DNA of 64,000 nt from Heterotrichella gracilis (Eukaryota; Sar; Xanthophyceae; Tribonematales; Xanthonemataceae), in assembly GCA_032358255.1 (NCBI GenBank), contig JAULBX010024405.1, forward strand, positions 219,536 to 283,535, written 5' to 3'. A program made the position numbers and the translations under genes. The notes beneath the pieces were generated by a model that worked only from the letters and a program-made list of their open reading frames with translations, was not told where the DNA came from and did not search any database. Positions 1-12,000 of this stretch are shown in pieces; within the stretch, counting starts at the first letter, position 1, and each line of letters starts with the position of its first letter.

Positions 1-3000
1 GGGCGGGGTTGCGCAGCAGCTTGAGTAGGTCTGGGCTGAAGTCCTGCGGGGGGGGAAAGTTTGAAAGGATTGTAAAACCAATTCCACATATGGCGGTTCA
101 AATGACATTTGTTATACAATAATGTGTGTCTTTCAAGGGCACGCAAGGCAATAAGCCAATGGCGGTTTGGAATGCCTTTTGATTCTTATTCAATCATACG
201 AAATCAACAACAGCCAGAAGGCAAATTAACCATTGTCCAAACACCCTACCTCCAGTCCACCTAGGGTATAACTAGGGTTGGGCTTTAGGGCATTCATGAC
301 ATGTCATTACCTGTGCCGTGTACTCCTTTGGGTGCGCACCTCCCACGCTCCAATCTGTGCTGGTTACTGCACCCATGCAGTCGGTCTCATGCTCCTTGCC
401 TGCGGTCAGGATAATGGTATTATAAATATTCCATAATCGTTGTCATCATAAAATTGCTGCTTAAAGGGTATTTTCAGCCGTCGTGGCTTATTGCCTTGCG
501 CCTTTGAAGAGCAGGTTTTCATAGAGACTCTCAGTGCTTTATAAAAGGGGGGTGCAAACAACATTGCGGTGACACATGCACGAGCCCGGCTGGGGGCCTT
601 AATCTAATGCAAAGGTTTAGAGATCCAGAATTTCAAACCCAGACCAGCCCTCACCATGCACCGCCAGCACGGTGGCAAAGTAGTGCTCATCCCCGTAGCA
701 GTCCCGCCAATAATTGTACTCTTTATCCCATGAGGCATAGCAGTGGGTGGCAAAGGCATTGAAAACCTCGCCATCCCCCAGCGCTATTGCAGCGTGCTCT
801 CGGGTCAGCGCCCACCTGCACATGCACATGGCATTGACTGAACCCTAACCCTACAACCGAACCCCAAGCCCTTAACCCTAAACCTAATCCGATTGATATA
901 ATGTGCACTTGAAGAAACAATTATAGTTAGCTTTACCCAAAACCTCAAATTCCAAACCCCGCAGACAGTGGCATTGACTTCCTTCAATGTAATGATTGCA
1001 GCTTCTGAGCCACAGCCCAACCCCTAGACATGCATGGCATGCGGGCATCCCACCACCAGCCCAACCCATAGACATTCATGGCATGCATGCATCCACCTTT
1101 ACCACCACCCTGCATCAGACCACACTACAAGATATTCATGCTCTCACCACTGCGGCGACTTCCTCCAGTGGTAGAACCTCAGCCTGTGTGTGCGCATGCG
1201 GCGGCACCAGCGGTGGGGGCTGATGTTCCTCCCAGGTGTGCGGCAGGCGTGGATGCGGCTCTTCTCCTCACGCACCAGCTGCTGGTATACCACCTGTGGC
1301 GGGTACAGAAGCACAATGTCATGTCAATTTAGGGTTTAGGGTTTAGGGATCAGATTGTAGGGTGTAGGGTTTCGCTGATACACCACCTGTGGCCTGTGAG
1401 GTCACATCTTACTGTTTAGGGTTTAGGGGTTAATTTTCAGGCTCTAGGGTCTGGGGTCCGGCTGGTACGCTACCTGGGGCGGGTAGAGGGGCACATCTGA
1501 CTCGGACAGCAGCACAAATTTGGCATTCCGAGGGTCCTTCATGGCCTACTGGATCAGATTGAGCGCCGCTTGGACCAGGTCGTGGGTCCCCCCTTCCGCA
1601 CATTCACTGTTTAGGGTTTGGGTTTATGGTGTAGGATTTAAGGAGTAGGGCTTAGGGCTAGGGTCCGGCTGGAATATTACCTGGGGTGGGTAGAGGGGCA
1701 CATCTGACTCGGACAGCAGCACAAATTTGACATTCTGAGGGCCCTTCATGGCCTCCTGGATCAGATTGAGCGCTGCTTGGACCAGGTCGTGGGTGCCCCA
1801 CCGCGCGTTCACCCGGTTCTGAATCCCAGTGGATCGGAAGACGCTGTTGGGGGTGTAGCCCTGGAAGTCTGGAGCAGAGTGCACATAGATGTTGAACAGG
1901 TACTGGCTCTGCAACACCCTCCTCCCAGAGGCATGTTCTGACTGAGCAGGTGAGTCATAGTGGCTTTGAAGGGGGGTTTTCCCGTGGTCAGCGGGTGAAC
2001 CACGCTGTTTTGTACTTTCCACTGTGGTTGCACTCCTGCTCCAAGATTCTTGGTGGGCAGGTGGGTCAAGGGGGGGTGTGGAGTTGCTGCAGCTGTCTTT
2101 CAAGGAGTGGAAAGCCTCTGGAGATTTGCATGCCGCGCTGCTCAGGATGTGTTGCTTGCTGGCCAGGCCGTGTGCTGACTGCAGCCACTGTTTCCAAAGC
2201 CCCTCGTGGTGCAGTGGGCCTGACATGGGAGTGCACAATCATGATTTGAAATGAATGCATCTGATCATGTGACATTGCTAAGCCACCGGCATATGTACCC
2301 AGTATCCTATTGTTTGATACTGCATGAGGCTCTACATTCTTTTATGATATGGTCCAGCGTGCTGCTGGTGCAGATGGTTACATCAATGTAAACATCAGCA
2401 CCAGCAACATCATGGACCATAAGAAAGAAAGAAACAGAACGCCCCCACACAAATATAAAAAGGGATGTAGAGCCGCACGCAGCATCAAACAGTAGTATCC
2501 TGTGAAACGTCGACTTGGCAAGGGTGTGTAGCAGCATGTGGTGGTGCATTCTTTTGCAACCTCCAGTGTGGGTGGCCCCCAACGAGGACATCAAGACATG
2601 CAATGCACCTTGGCAGGTCTGTCAATGTATTCTTCATCATGGTTTCCACAGAATCTGATGGACCCCATCGTGGATGCTCATCCCGCACAGGTGATGAGGA
2701 TGAAGTCACAACCACATATGGGTACGATAGCATTGTGTATTTGTCTGATGGGTCTATATAGGTCCTAATGATACGTGGCGCCTCTCAGACAAACACACAA
2801 TGCTGTCCCACCCAGCTAGTGGCCGCCTGGCAGGCAACTGGATCAACTGTATCCAGTCTCAGGCTGTTTTCTATGGTGGTACATCATCACCCATGCACAG
2901 TGCTGTCCACTACAGTGTCACCATCCGTCTCTGGAAACTGCATGAGACACCACCCTGTTGTGAAGCAGCGCATTGTGCCGCGTCCACTTGAGACCCCCTG

Positions 3001-4014
3001 TGTGGGTGGCCCGTTGAGTGCACACGGACACTGTGCAGTTGCTATACCGCAGAGCAACATTTCACTCCATACCCATGACTGACGGTCATGCTGTATGAGG
3101 ACACCATAGGGTACAGGCTGAAGACCGACCAACACAGAAAACTGCGTGACACCATGCAGCCGTATGTCACTAACTGATACTGGCGAGGGCTGCGCCCAAT
3201 GGGGGCTTGTCAGAGCGCAGTGGGGGGCAGATGGGGCCACCAAAGGGCGTTAGGCTTTTTACGGTTTTAGGTTTTTTAGGGTTAAAAGCGTTTTATATTT
3301 GACCCTTTGCAGTAGGCAGGTAATTTAACCTTTGGAGGCAGGCACGGCAGCCATGGGTTGCGCTTCAATGCATTGCGATGTGATGTCAAGGGTTTAGAGT
3401 TCTTTGGGAGAGTGCTCCCCAGGCTGCTTGAATGATCCTTGCATACCAATTGGCGACACACCCATGTTGTCCATCTTATACGGCATTGTATATCGCCAAA
3501 CCCTGCTAATGGCATTCCACCATCCACCCACCCGGTCCGCACAGTAGCTCCCTTGCCCTGTGCCGCAATTCTCTTTAGGGTTTAGGTTAACTTGCGCTCC
3601 TGCAACCCTAAACCCTACAACACACTTATCACGGACCAGGAACATGAGCGCAACCTTGGGCTGACTTCGCTGCCTGCCACAAGCAGCTCTTAGAGATGTA
3701 CTTGCGTTCAAGCAACCCTAAACCCTAAAACACACTCACCTCGGGTCAGGAACATGAGCGCGACCTTGGGCTGATTCAGCTGCCTGCCACAAGCAGCTCT
3801 TTGAGATTTACATGCGTTCCAGCAACCCTAAACCCTAAAACACACTCACCTCGGGTCAGAAACATGAGCGCGACCTTGGGTTGACTCAGCTGCCTGCCAC
3901 AAGCAGTGCCGTTGTCCCCCGGCACCGGTTCCACATTGACCCTTATCATAGGCTCAGTCACTGCATCTGAACCATCGGCAGCTGTGGCGTTTTGCCCATT
4001 TGATGCGCTGGCAC
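1..4014 (-). CDS. GT14-family (core-2/I-branching type, DUF266) glycosyltransferase, 3' part missing at window edge
   Basis: Six exons seen: 3850-4014, 1681-2219, 1148-1293, 655-815, 311-366 and 1-43; phases agree at every junction. The joined protein reads SQPKVALMFLTRG-PLHHEGLWKQW, then FNIYVHSAPDF, FVLLSESDVPLYPPQ, W-W-ALTREHA, CYGDEHYFATVLAV and TDWSVGGAHP. This is the block order of plant DUF266/GT14 enzymes, normally Golgi type II membrane glycosyltransferases. The acidic GDEHYF block is the family hallmark. About 75 Ser/Gln-rich residues are inserted between the LWKQW and YLFNIYVHS blocks within exon 1681-2219. The start codon and membrane anchor should lie upstream of 4014 in an exon I could not fix; the C-terminus is cut off by the window. 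Introns carry echo copies of two exon edges. The family call is strong; acceptor sugar and substrate cannot be told. Confidence 0.85.
1474..1605 (-). repeat. Echo copy of the 3' end of the GT14 exon at 1681-2219
   Basis: About 130 bases repeat the exon end at 1681-1810, including the exon-end CCCCAG and a following GTAGC donor-like site. The copy sits downstream in the same intron, behind TTTAGGG-type blocks. It has point changes (for example a Trp/stop-type change in the GCCTCCTGGATC stretch) and no recognisable acceptor of its own. Confidence 0.85.
2220..3600 (-). other. Body of a long GT14 intron without supported coding sequence
   Basis: This lies between the exon ending LTRG (3850) and the exon starting PLHHEG (2219). 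Short open frames exist on both strands, but none shows a motif or consistent splice context. A TTTAGGG-like degenerate block occurs at 3250-3290. Confidence 0.5.
3601..3840 (-). repeat. Two 120-bp tandem echoes of the SQPKVALMFL exon edge
   Basis: Units starting at 3601 and 3721 repeat the sequence that starts at 3841, with a period of exactly 120 bases. Each unit holds CCCTAAACCCTA-type sequence, the donor region, the codons for QPKVALMFL and the CTGCCTGCCACAAGCAG stretch. Only the third unit runs on into the full upstream exon (3850-4014), so the first two are echoes in the downstream intron. Confidence 0.9.
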
Positions 4015-5947
4015 CTGCAGCACCAGATGATGCACATATAGGAAAATGATAAACAAATAAAAAATGAAACAAACCACGCCCTGTCCTTGAACCAGCACGT
4101 CGTTCAAGGAAGGAGATGCACCAGGTACATTTTATGGCATAAATACCTGGTCAAGCGCCTAGTTTCTGTAAAACCTTCCTACTCATTTTCGACCGTACCT
4201 TTCAGGGAAGATGACACGCTCAGGTTTTGGAGAGCACTGCCAGCTGGCGAGGCGCTTCCAGCGCTGCCAGGCTGGCCTGTGGGATTAGCCATGAGACTGC
4301 CAAAATCCAGTGCGATACTTGCATGCGGACGCTTTTTGAATGCTTGCTGCAACGATGCCGCTTTGATCCAGGGTTTGGTCAAGAGCGCCCTGCCCTGAGG
4401 CTGCAGTGCTTGCTGGGGCTGCCAGTGGGATGCTGCTGCCTCACTGTGAGGGCTCCACTTGGGTTGTTGCCCTGCGCATCAAACACAACCAGCTGTTTAG
4501 GGTTCAGGCTTTTATAAAACCTCAATTATTTATTGGAATTTAGGGTTGTTGCCATGCGCACCAAATACATCCAGCCATATAGAATCAGTCATGCATATGC
4601 AGCCTGCCATTGACCAAACACATTGGGTAATGCAGGGGATGCGGCAAATGCCTAAACACATTAACAGCGGTTAACCCCAAACCCTAACGCAGCAGCTGCT
4701 ACACTGATATCATACTATAGCGCGGATGCAGACCCTAAGACCTGGCGCAGCCAGAGACAGAAAAGCCCATAGTCCACAAGAGGGATGCTGCGGCCACTTT
4801 TGAGAAGCTGGCTGCGGAATGCAAGAACCAGGGCGGTTCTGTATGCCCTAAAAAAAACAGAGCTGCCTGCAGAATGCGTTCTGCAAGCACGTACACTAAT
4901 GCAGCCGCCTTGTACCCATCGTGCACTTTTGGGCATTTATCACCCGCATGCATATACGTGATGTGCACCTGCTAGGCGCAGCGGTGGATTCTGCTACCAA
5001 CACAGGCTCCTATAAACATGGGTGCAGCTGCATCATGGGCCATATGGGCTAACCGCTGCCTCAGGCATGGACTTTGCCAAGCACCAGCCAGCGACATTCA
5101 ATACAGTGTACGGTGCACACTCTACAGTATTCAAGGGGATGTTATGTGATGTAAAACTCACAGCGATGCAGTCTTCCACATTGCATTGTTGCAAAAAGAA
5201 GGCACTGTTGCTATCCACTCACCTGCGGCATCTCCCTTGCCATGCTGGTGCAACGCGATTGCTGGTGCTGTCAGGAGGCTGATGCTCAGTGTCATGGCGC
5301 AAATAACTATGCTTGGAACTGTGAAGCCAGTGACGAGTGTACGCACCATTGTACTGACATGTGTGTTCCCAGTCACAGTATGGAATATTGGCTACTGTGT
5401 CTCAACAGCAGCTGCAATGGGACTGGTGGCAGCGGGTGTTAAAGGTACTGCTCACATGGCTACCGCAGTCAACATTGGATGTCACAATGAACACGGCCTG
5501 AGGCATAGGCTAGTGCAGACCTGCCTGTACACCTTCAAGTTGACATGGGGCCATGAGAGTCACAGCACTGCAGAATGCCTTCCTGAAGATAGCAGCTTTG
5601 GACTGCTACCCTCCATCAGGCTATGAGTGAAAAAGAGCACAAGCACCCAGACTGCACTATAATGAATAAATCAGACCGTCCTGACGACAGGCAGGACCTC
5701 AATGGGAGACGTACGTTCTACTATCAAACTCTAGAGTAAACCTCGAGGCAAAAACGTCACCCTTTCAAGATGGGTTGCCTGTGCATACGCTATCCCATAC
5801 CCAAAATGCTCAGCAACAAACTATGCTTGACTACTGCTCACAAGGTCTGCATGGGCAGCAATATCTTTGAGCCACTAAAACACTCAAACTTGCAGAAGGC
5901 GCTACTGCAGGCCACCACGCAAAGCTGAAGGGCGGCGCAAACTTCAA

Positions 5948-6012
5948 GTTCACACGGGATAGCGTTCACACGGGATAGCGTTCACACGGGAAGTTCACAC
6001 GGGATACCGTTC
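5948..6012. repeat. Short tandem repeat, unit about 16-18 bases
   Basis: Four imperfect copies of GTTCACACGGGATAGC follow one another; one is shortened and the last ends in ACCG. No gene relation is seen. Confidence 0.9.
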
Positions 6013-8967
6013 CACTGCCACAGTTGTCACTGTCAATTATCAGATTATGGGCGGACACAACCTTGGTGACCCTATTGCGTGCATGCTAACATCTGTATTG
6101 CAGTTTTAGAGTCGCTGGGCTTGAACACAGACCATGCTGATATGAAAGAACGCACGTTGCAGTCGAGGCTGCTTTTAGAAAGAAAGTGGGCCGTTCGTAC
6201 TCACAAAGCACCTGACGGATCGATCACGGATGCATTCCCGTGCGGCTGCACCATGTGGTGACAGCTGGCAGTTGAGCCCCCTTCATACTCCATTGAAGGG
6301 TTTGTTGGCCTGGGTCATGGTGTGTGTAGGCCCGTATGGTGTGCTAGGTGGATTACAAACGCATGATTACAATTTCACTTGTTACAATCGTTGCATGCCA
6401 TGGTTGGATGTGTACATCGGATGTATGAGTAGTATGAGGCTGGTAGATTCATATGGGCAGCATAAATCCAATTCATGGCACTTGTTTCCATGCTGGTGTT
6501 TGCAGCTGCAGGTCTCATCCGCTGATCGCTCATGAGCCATACAAAGCCGAACGGCATTCTTGTATGTTGATAAAATGGTGCCATACACTGTATCCCCCCC
6601 ACCAATGCCCCTCCACTTAGGCTGAGAAGACGCCATCACAATGACGCATTCTAGCATGATGCTAGCACACATCTGCTGAACTGCGGTGTGCGCACAGCAT
6701 GGTACGCCCCTGTCAGCTTAGAGCATTCAGGAATAGTTGATTTGTTTAAGGGCAAATCTCAGGGTGGGGCGCCAGCCTAACAGCTAGCCTTGTGCAAGAA
6801 GCCAGCGGGAGTCCCAAACACCTAGATTTAGGGTTTAGGGTTACAGTAAGGCTTGCTGTATTCCACCCAGGTGTGGCTTCGCTGACTGTCTGTAGTGTTT
6901 GTTTGTGCATAGTGGTCTACGCTACCTCCAGCAAAGATTTCCTTGCCAAAGAGTATATCCTTACCTGTTGTTGGAGGAAATATGTGTGCAATGCCATTCA
7001 CCCACTGGGTGCAAAGTGCCTCAGTGCCAAGCGGGCAAACGCGAACGCGATGGGGTAAGTAGTACGGGGAGCAAGTGGGTGGATCATGGGAGTGATATTT
7101 GGATGAATGTTATTGACCCAGTGTCTCCTGCCGCTCTTGCATATCCTATGGGCAGAGCAGTAGCTAGGTGAAACCTTTCATACCTGTCATGAAAGGTTTG
7201 CCCGTGACAAAATTAGGACTCTCCCTGTCTACTCGATCTTAATCCGATACATTAGTGCATATATGTGTAATATTTACTCCTTGTACCTAGGAAAACCGCG
7301 CACGAGGCGTGCGTTGCATCGCATGCATCAGCGGCATGCGATGCATGCACATGGCACATATCTGCAGTGCCACAGTTTAAAAGCCGGCGAGGGAAGCTGA
7401 TGCAATGAAAGAGTCTGTGTAAACAGTGGTATCCTGTCCAGCCCTTCTTCTTAGACGCCTGCATTGCCACAGCCTAGCGGCTAGGCTTCCGGTCATACCC
7501 TCCTAGGGTTTACAAGGGTGGGCACCTGCCGACAATTAAGGGCGAAGCTTCTCAACAGCAGCAAACCCACATTTCAGCCCTATCAGACGCTCCTGGCCAT
7601 AGTTTGTGGACACAAAATGGTCGCTGAGTTGCCAGTGCTGTCCAGGTTGTTGTTTATGGGGTTGCAACGTTTGTCGCAGCTGAGGTAACATAGCCTGGGT
7701 GCCATCCGCGACTCAATACCTCCTGCTGGCGTCATTGTGGCTATTTGTACGACTCGAAGAGTGTTAGTGACGGGGTTTTGCAACCTTGGTGCACGGCTTT
7801 GAGCAAAGGAGGAGTTTGTGTGCAACCTGTTCTTGTCTGGCCTAGGCATCCACGTGCCTGAGGGACACCTCAGAGTTGAACCCAAGTGGGCTTGACAACA
7901 GTCCTCTGGGAGTGACCTGCCAAGGGGTGAGTACAACCTGTCCCAGTTAGCATGCATCACTAAACAAAGCTCTTGGTGGTGGAGGTCCCCACACCGTATT
8001 GTACCCCACAGCAATGTGTAATTAGCCCTGAATGTTCAGCCTGTCACACAAGCGCTCCAGTGGATACTCTCCTGAAATTAAATTAAAGCCCATTTAATAA
8101 TGTTAACCTAGTTCAACATGTGCGCTGAGTGAGCGGAAGCGGAGCCTGTTGTCTACATGTTGCGGCAAGGAAACCCAAATAAACCCTAGGAGGCCCTACA
8201 AAACCATGCCCAAACCAGTTGTACCTGGGGCCAACCAGCTCTGCCTGCAATGCTGTGCAATTTGCACACATGTGCTGCTGCACCAAGCCATGAATTTGGG
8301 ACCAAAACTGTAATGGCATTAATTTCCCCATTACACTGCTGCATTACCACCATTTAATGCAATAGTTCTGAGGACACCTCATGACATTGCTGCAGTGCCC
8401 ACCATGAATTTGGGACCAAGGGGGGGCAACCCTGTCCCCTCCGCTGTCGCTAGCCTCCTTGCCACATGCCTAGTCAAGGGGAGGCCCCTCTGCAGCAAGG
8501 CCCTCAGAAACTCGCTAAATGCCGCGCATCTCAGGGGTTTTTCGGGAGCCGCGTGGGGGGCGCAAGGGGGGGGCGCAATGGGGAGGAGGTTGACGGGTGC
8601 GGGAGTGCGCAGGTAAGGGAGGGGAGGAGAGCGCTAGGGTTTTGAGCAGCATCGATGGGGTTTTTGGTGCTTGCAATTATCTTCATTCCTGCCTGTCCAT
8701 AAACCAGCAAGGTGTGTTGACAATGTACTAATGTAGGAGTAAGCATAGAGAGCTGCCATGACAGCTTCACAAATGTCCAGGTGGGGTGCATACGCTGAGA
8801 GTGGTAACCTAGGCAAATTAAAATCATTGATCTGTGAAAACATTGTGTGTTTTCAAGGAGCCTTTCATGTACATAAAAACGTGTAAAATCAGCCTACTAT
8901 TTTACGAATCTTGGGCCACATGTATGCACACTCGTTTTCCACAATGCGTGCCCTGTTAGGGATGTTC

Positions 8968-8994
8968 AATATCCCCATCGGATGGGGATATTGG
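8968..8994. repeat. Small perfect hairpin upstream of the ATPase start
   Basis: CAATATCCCCAT and ATGGGGATATTG flank a CGG loop (12-bp stem). It lies about 75 bases before the predicted start codon; its role is unknown. Confidence 0.7.
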
Positions 8995-9068
8995 TGCACA
9001 GCCAGGGTGCACAGCAGCATCTCATGTGGTATCTACCTTATGCTTGCAGGTTCCATCGAGGCATAGTC

Positions 9069-12000
9069 ATGCAGTCTGCTGCTGGATCTGCAGAGGAGGG
9101 GGCCAAGGCTGCCGGAAAGAGCCTGTGGGAGAACATCGCCCGCTTTGTGAAAACCAGGTACGTTTTAGAGGCCCCGGGGTGTGTGGGGGATGGAGTGTGT
9201 GGGGGGGGCCGGGGATGGGGGGTAACAATGCAATGCCTTTTCGACGGTGGTGATCATCATGTGATTGTAGATATGATCACCACCGGTGGAAAAGCATTGT
9301 ATTGTCACCCCCCCACGCACACTGGATTAAATCAAAGCCTGTTAGCAAACAAGCGAGTACCAGGCAGGGCAGCAACAATCATTTATGCATGCCATTCGGA
9401 CGTCAACTGGGGCTTTCTGCCACCAATCCCCTCACACATTTTTGGTGCAGGTGACTGGGGCCTAGATGCTGCATACAAGGCATAGAAATTACGTTCACGC
9501 ACATGCCGTGCATGCCATGCCTGGATTGAGCCAAATATGGCGGTATCGGTTCTGAAAAAGTGGACTAGGTTGATTTGTGTTTTCCTCTGCCAGGGCTTGC
9601 ATTTGCAAGCACCACAATGGTGTTGCAGGAAAGGCCAGCCATGGCAGATGACAACGAAATCAGCTTGAGCCACACAATCAGAACCAATACTGCCACGTTT
9701 GGCTCAATCCAGGCATGGCATGCGTGAAAATAATCACTATCAGGAATGTGAATAGGGTTGCGAGGCCAGGAGACCTGTTACTATCACATTCGTCAGAATT
9801 AAAAGCGTCCATCAAGGTTTCGCTGCTGATGCTGCAGGCGGACAAATGCTTGCACAAAACCCATCCTGCGTACAAAAACTTGCACAAATCACTCCTGTAC
9901 AAAACAACAAACATCCTGGTCAACCAGAATTCGACAAGAAACGGTTCAATCCCCAATCCCCGCAGGTACCAGCTGCTGCTGCTGGGGACTCTGGGCCTGG
10001 CGGTTATTGGAACAGGTAAATACAAATCAGACTAAACGCGCTGCAGCAGGTAGAAATTGTAGCAACTGCAATTTTGATTATTTATGAAGGCCTTAGAATT
10101 GTGCTGCAATGCCGATAGCAGCCCGGGACGTTCTTGAAGCTTGTGCAATCCTGTAGTCTTGATTTCATCATCAGCAACATTTCATGCTCAGGGGTCCTGC
10201 AGAAGGTCCCTACATCAACTTCAACAATATCTTCCTCCACAGGCGGCCCGCCCTACATTATCAATTTTCACTCCCAACAGGCGTACACTTGCAAAACCCC
10301 AATTCCTTGTCTCACATCAAGCAATACTGTCACTCTGATGTCCCTCATACTTATAAGCCTTGTAGACAGAGTTGCCATGAACCGCTGTTGCTGACTTTGT
10401 ATCCCTTCCACAGGCGCCTCGCCTTATGTTGAGAAGTTCTACCGGCACCAGGTGTACAAGCGCGTGAGCACAGGCTTTGGGCCAGACCCTGGCAAGGGTT
10501 TGGTGGGGCGCCGCGCCACCAAGGACTACATCAAGAGCGTGGTGTTCAGCGGGGAGGAGGTGAGGATTGCTTTAGGGTGTAGGGTTTAGGGTTTAGGGTT
10601 TAGGGTTTGTCCATGGTCGCGCCACCATGGATTACATCAAGAGCGTGGTGTTCAGTGGGGAAGAGGTAAGAACTGCGCAGGGTTTAGGGTTTGAGGTGTA
10701 GGGTTTGGTAGGGCGTTGCGCCACCCAGGACTACATCAAGAGTGTGGTGTTCAGCGGGGAGGAGGTGAGGACTGCTCAATTCTTGGTGGGCTCGGCGCCC
10801 CACCAGAGCCTAAACCTCAAATCCTAAATCCTAGGGTCTAGGTTTAGCTTAACCCTATATCAAGAGCGTGGTGTTCAGTGGGGAGGAGGTGAGGACTGGT
10901 TTAGGGATTGGGGTGTAAGGTTTAGGGTTTGTGCATTGTCACGCCACCAAGGATTACATCGAGAGCGTGGTGTTCAGTGGCAAGGAGGTTAAGGGCTGTT
11001 TATGATTTAGGGTTTAGGGTTTATGCACTGCTGGGCCACAAGGACTACATTAAGGGTGTGGTTTTCAGCGGGGAGGAGGCGAGGACCCTACCATTTTTAC
11101 GGGAGAAATCCTGAATTGTCAACCCTGAACCCTAAACCCTGTGGAAACCCATATCCCTGTGAAAGTAGTGGTAAAGGCAGTCGAGAACGCGCTTAGGGCA
11201 CCTCTCAAAAGTTTGTTACTTGTGATTCTCAGACTCCTGAAGCCCTGAGGATCTACTCATGTTTCTCATGCTCCCGCCTTTTCCCCCTGTGTCCAGGTTT
11301 CCCCCTTCTACTACGTCATCACCGGGCCACGGGATGGAGGCAAGTCGTTCATGCTGCAGCAGGTGCGGTGGAGAACCTTACTTAAACTCTTAAGCTGTAA
11401 ACGCTTAATAGTCACTTGCGCTCCAGCTGGTGCGCAGGGAGCTGGGGTCTGGGAAGTTCAAGTCTAGCCAAATTGCATGCTGCTTATTGGGCGTGAATAA
11501 TGACCCAGCTGGATTTGATCGTATTGGGATCCGGGTAGGCATGGATTCGGATGGTAGTGGATTACGTTGGTTTAGGGTTTAGGGTCAAGATTGCCATGGC
11601 CAGTCAGCTCTGTACGCTGCACTTTTGAGCACACCATGCATGTTCATTCTCGCAAATTTTCAATTTCACAAATTCTCATTTGCACAATGCTCACCAACCT
11701 TATGCTCACTTGATATGCGCAGATCTACAAGGCAAGGCCATGGGCTACCTACACGAGCCCGCCATGCCCGAGATAGTGTGGATTTGATGCCCCCAACCCC
11801 GTATTGCTTGCAGGCTTGCGTAATTTAATACCGTTCAATGGGCTCCTCAGTTTCTGTGCATTCAACGTCAATCCTGACCCTCCCATCCTGCGCAGATTTG
11901 CAAGGAGGTGGGTGAGGGCGTGGGCTACCTGCATGTACCCGCCATGCCCGAGATAGGGTTTGGCATTGCCCTAGGGGGGGCGATCAACTTCCGCCAGGAG

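Larger units (their letters stand above)
4015..9068. other. Intergenic or 5' region between divergent genes; no supported gene
   Basis: This stretch should hold the missing 5' exon(s) of the GT14 gene and the promoter of the ATPase gene. Open frames at 4700-5000, 5186-5626 and 6079-6261 lack splice context and recognisable domains. The last (ERTLQSRLLLERKWAVRTH region) vaguely resembles the C-terminal end of some retroelement proteins, but too weakly to call. A small hairpin occurs at 7172-7200 (AAACCTTTCAT and its complement). TTTAGGG motifs are sparse. Confidence 0.4.

Noticed and set aside
5186-5626. 146-codon open frame with hydrophobic stretches
   Set aside because: No recognised domain and no supporting splice or codon signals; competing frames are equally open.
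6079-6261. Possible LINE or GIY-YIG retroelement C-terminus
   Set aside because: Only a loose resemblance around LLLERKWAVRTH; no conserved core residues or upstream reverse transcriptase.
10572-11110. CRISPR-like array of repeats
   Set aside because: Repeats are degenerate exon ends with donors and telomere motifs, with variable spacing, in a eukaryotic intron.
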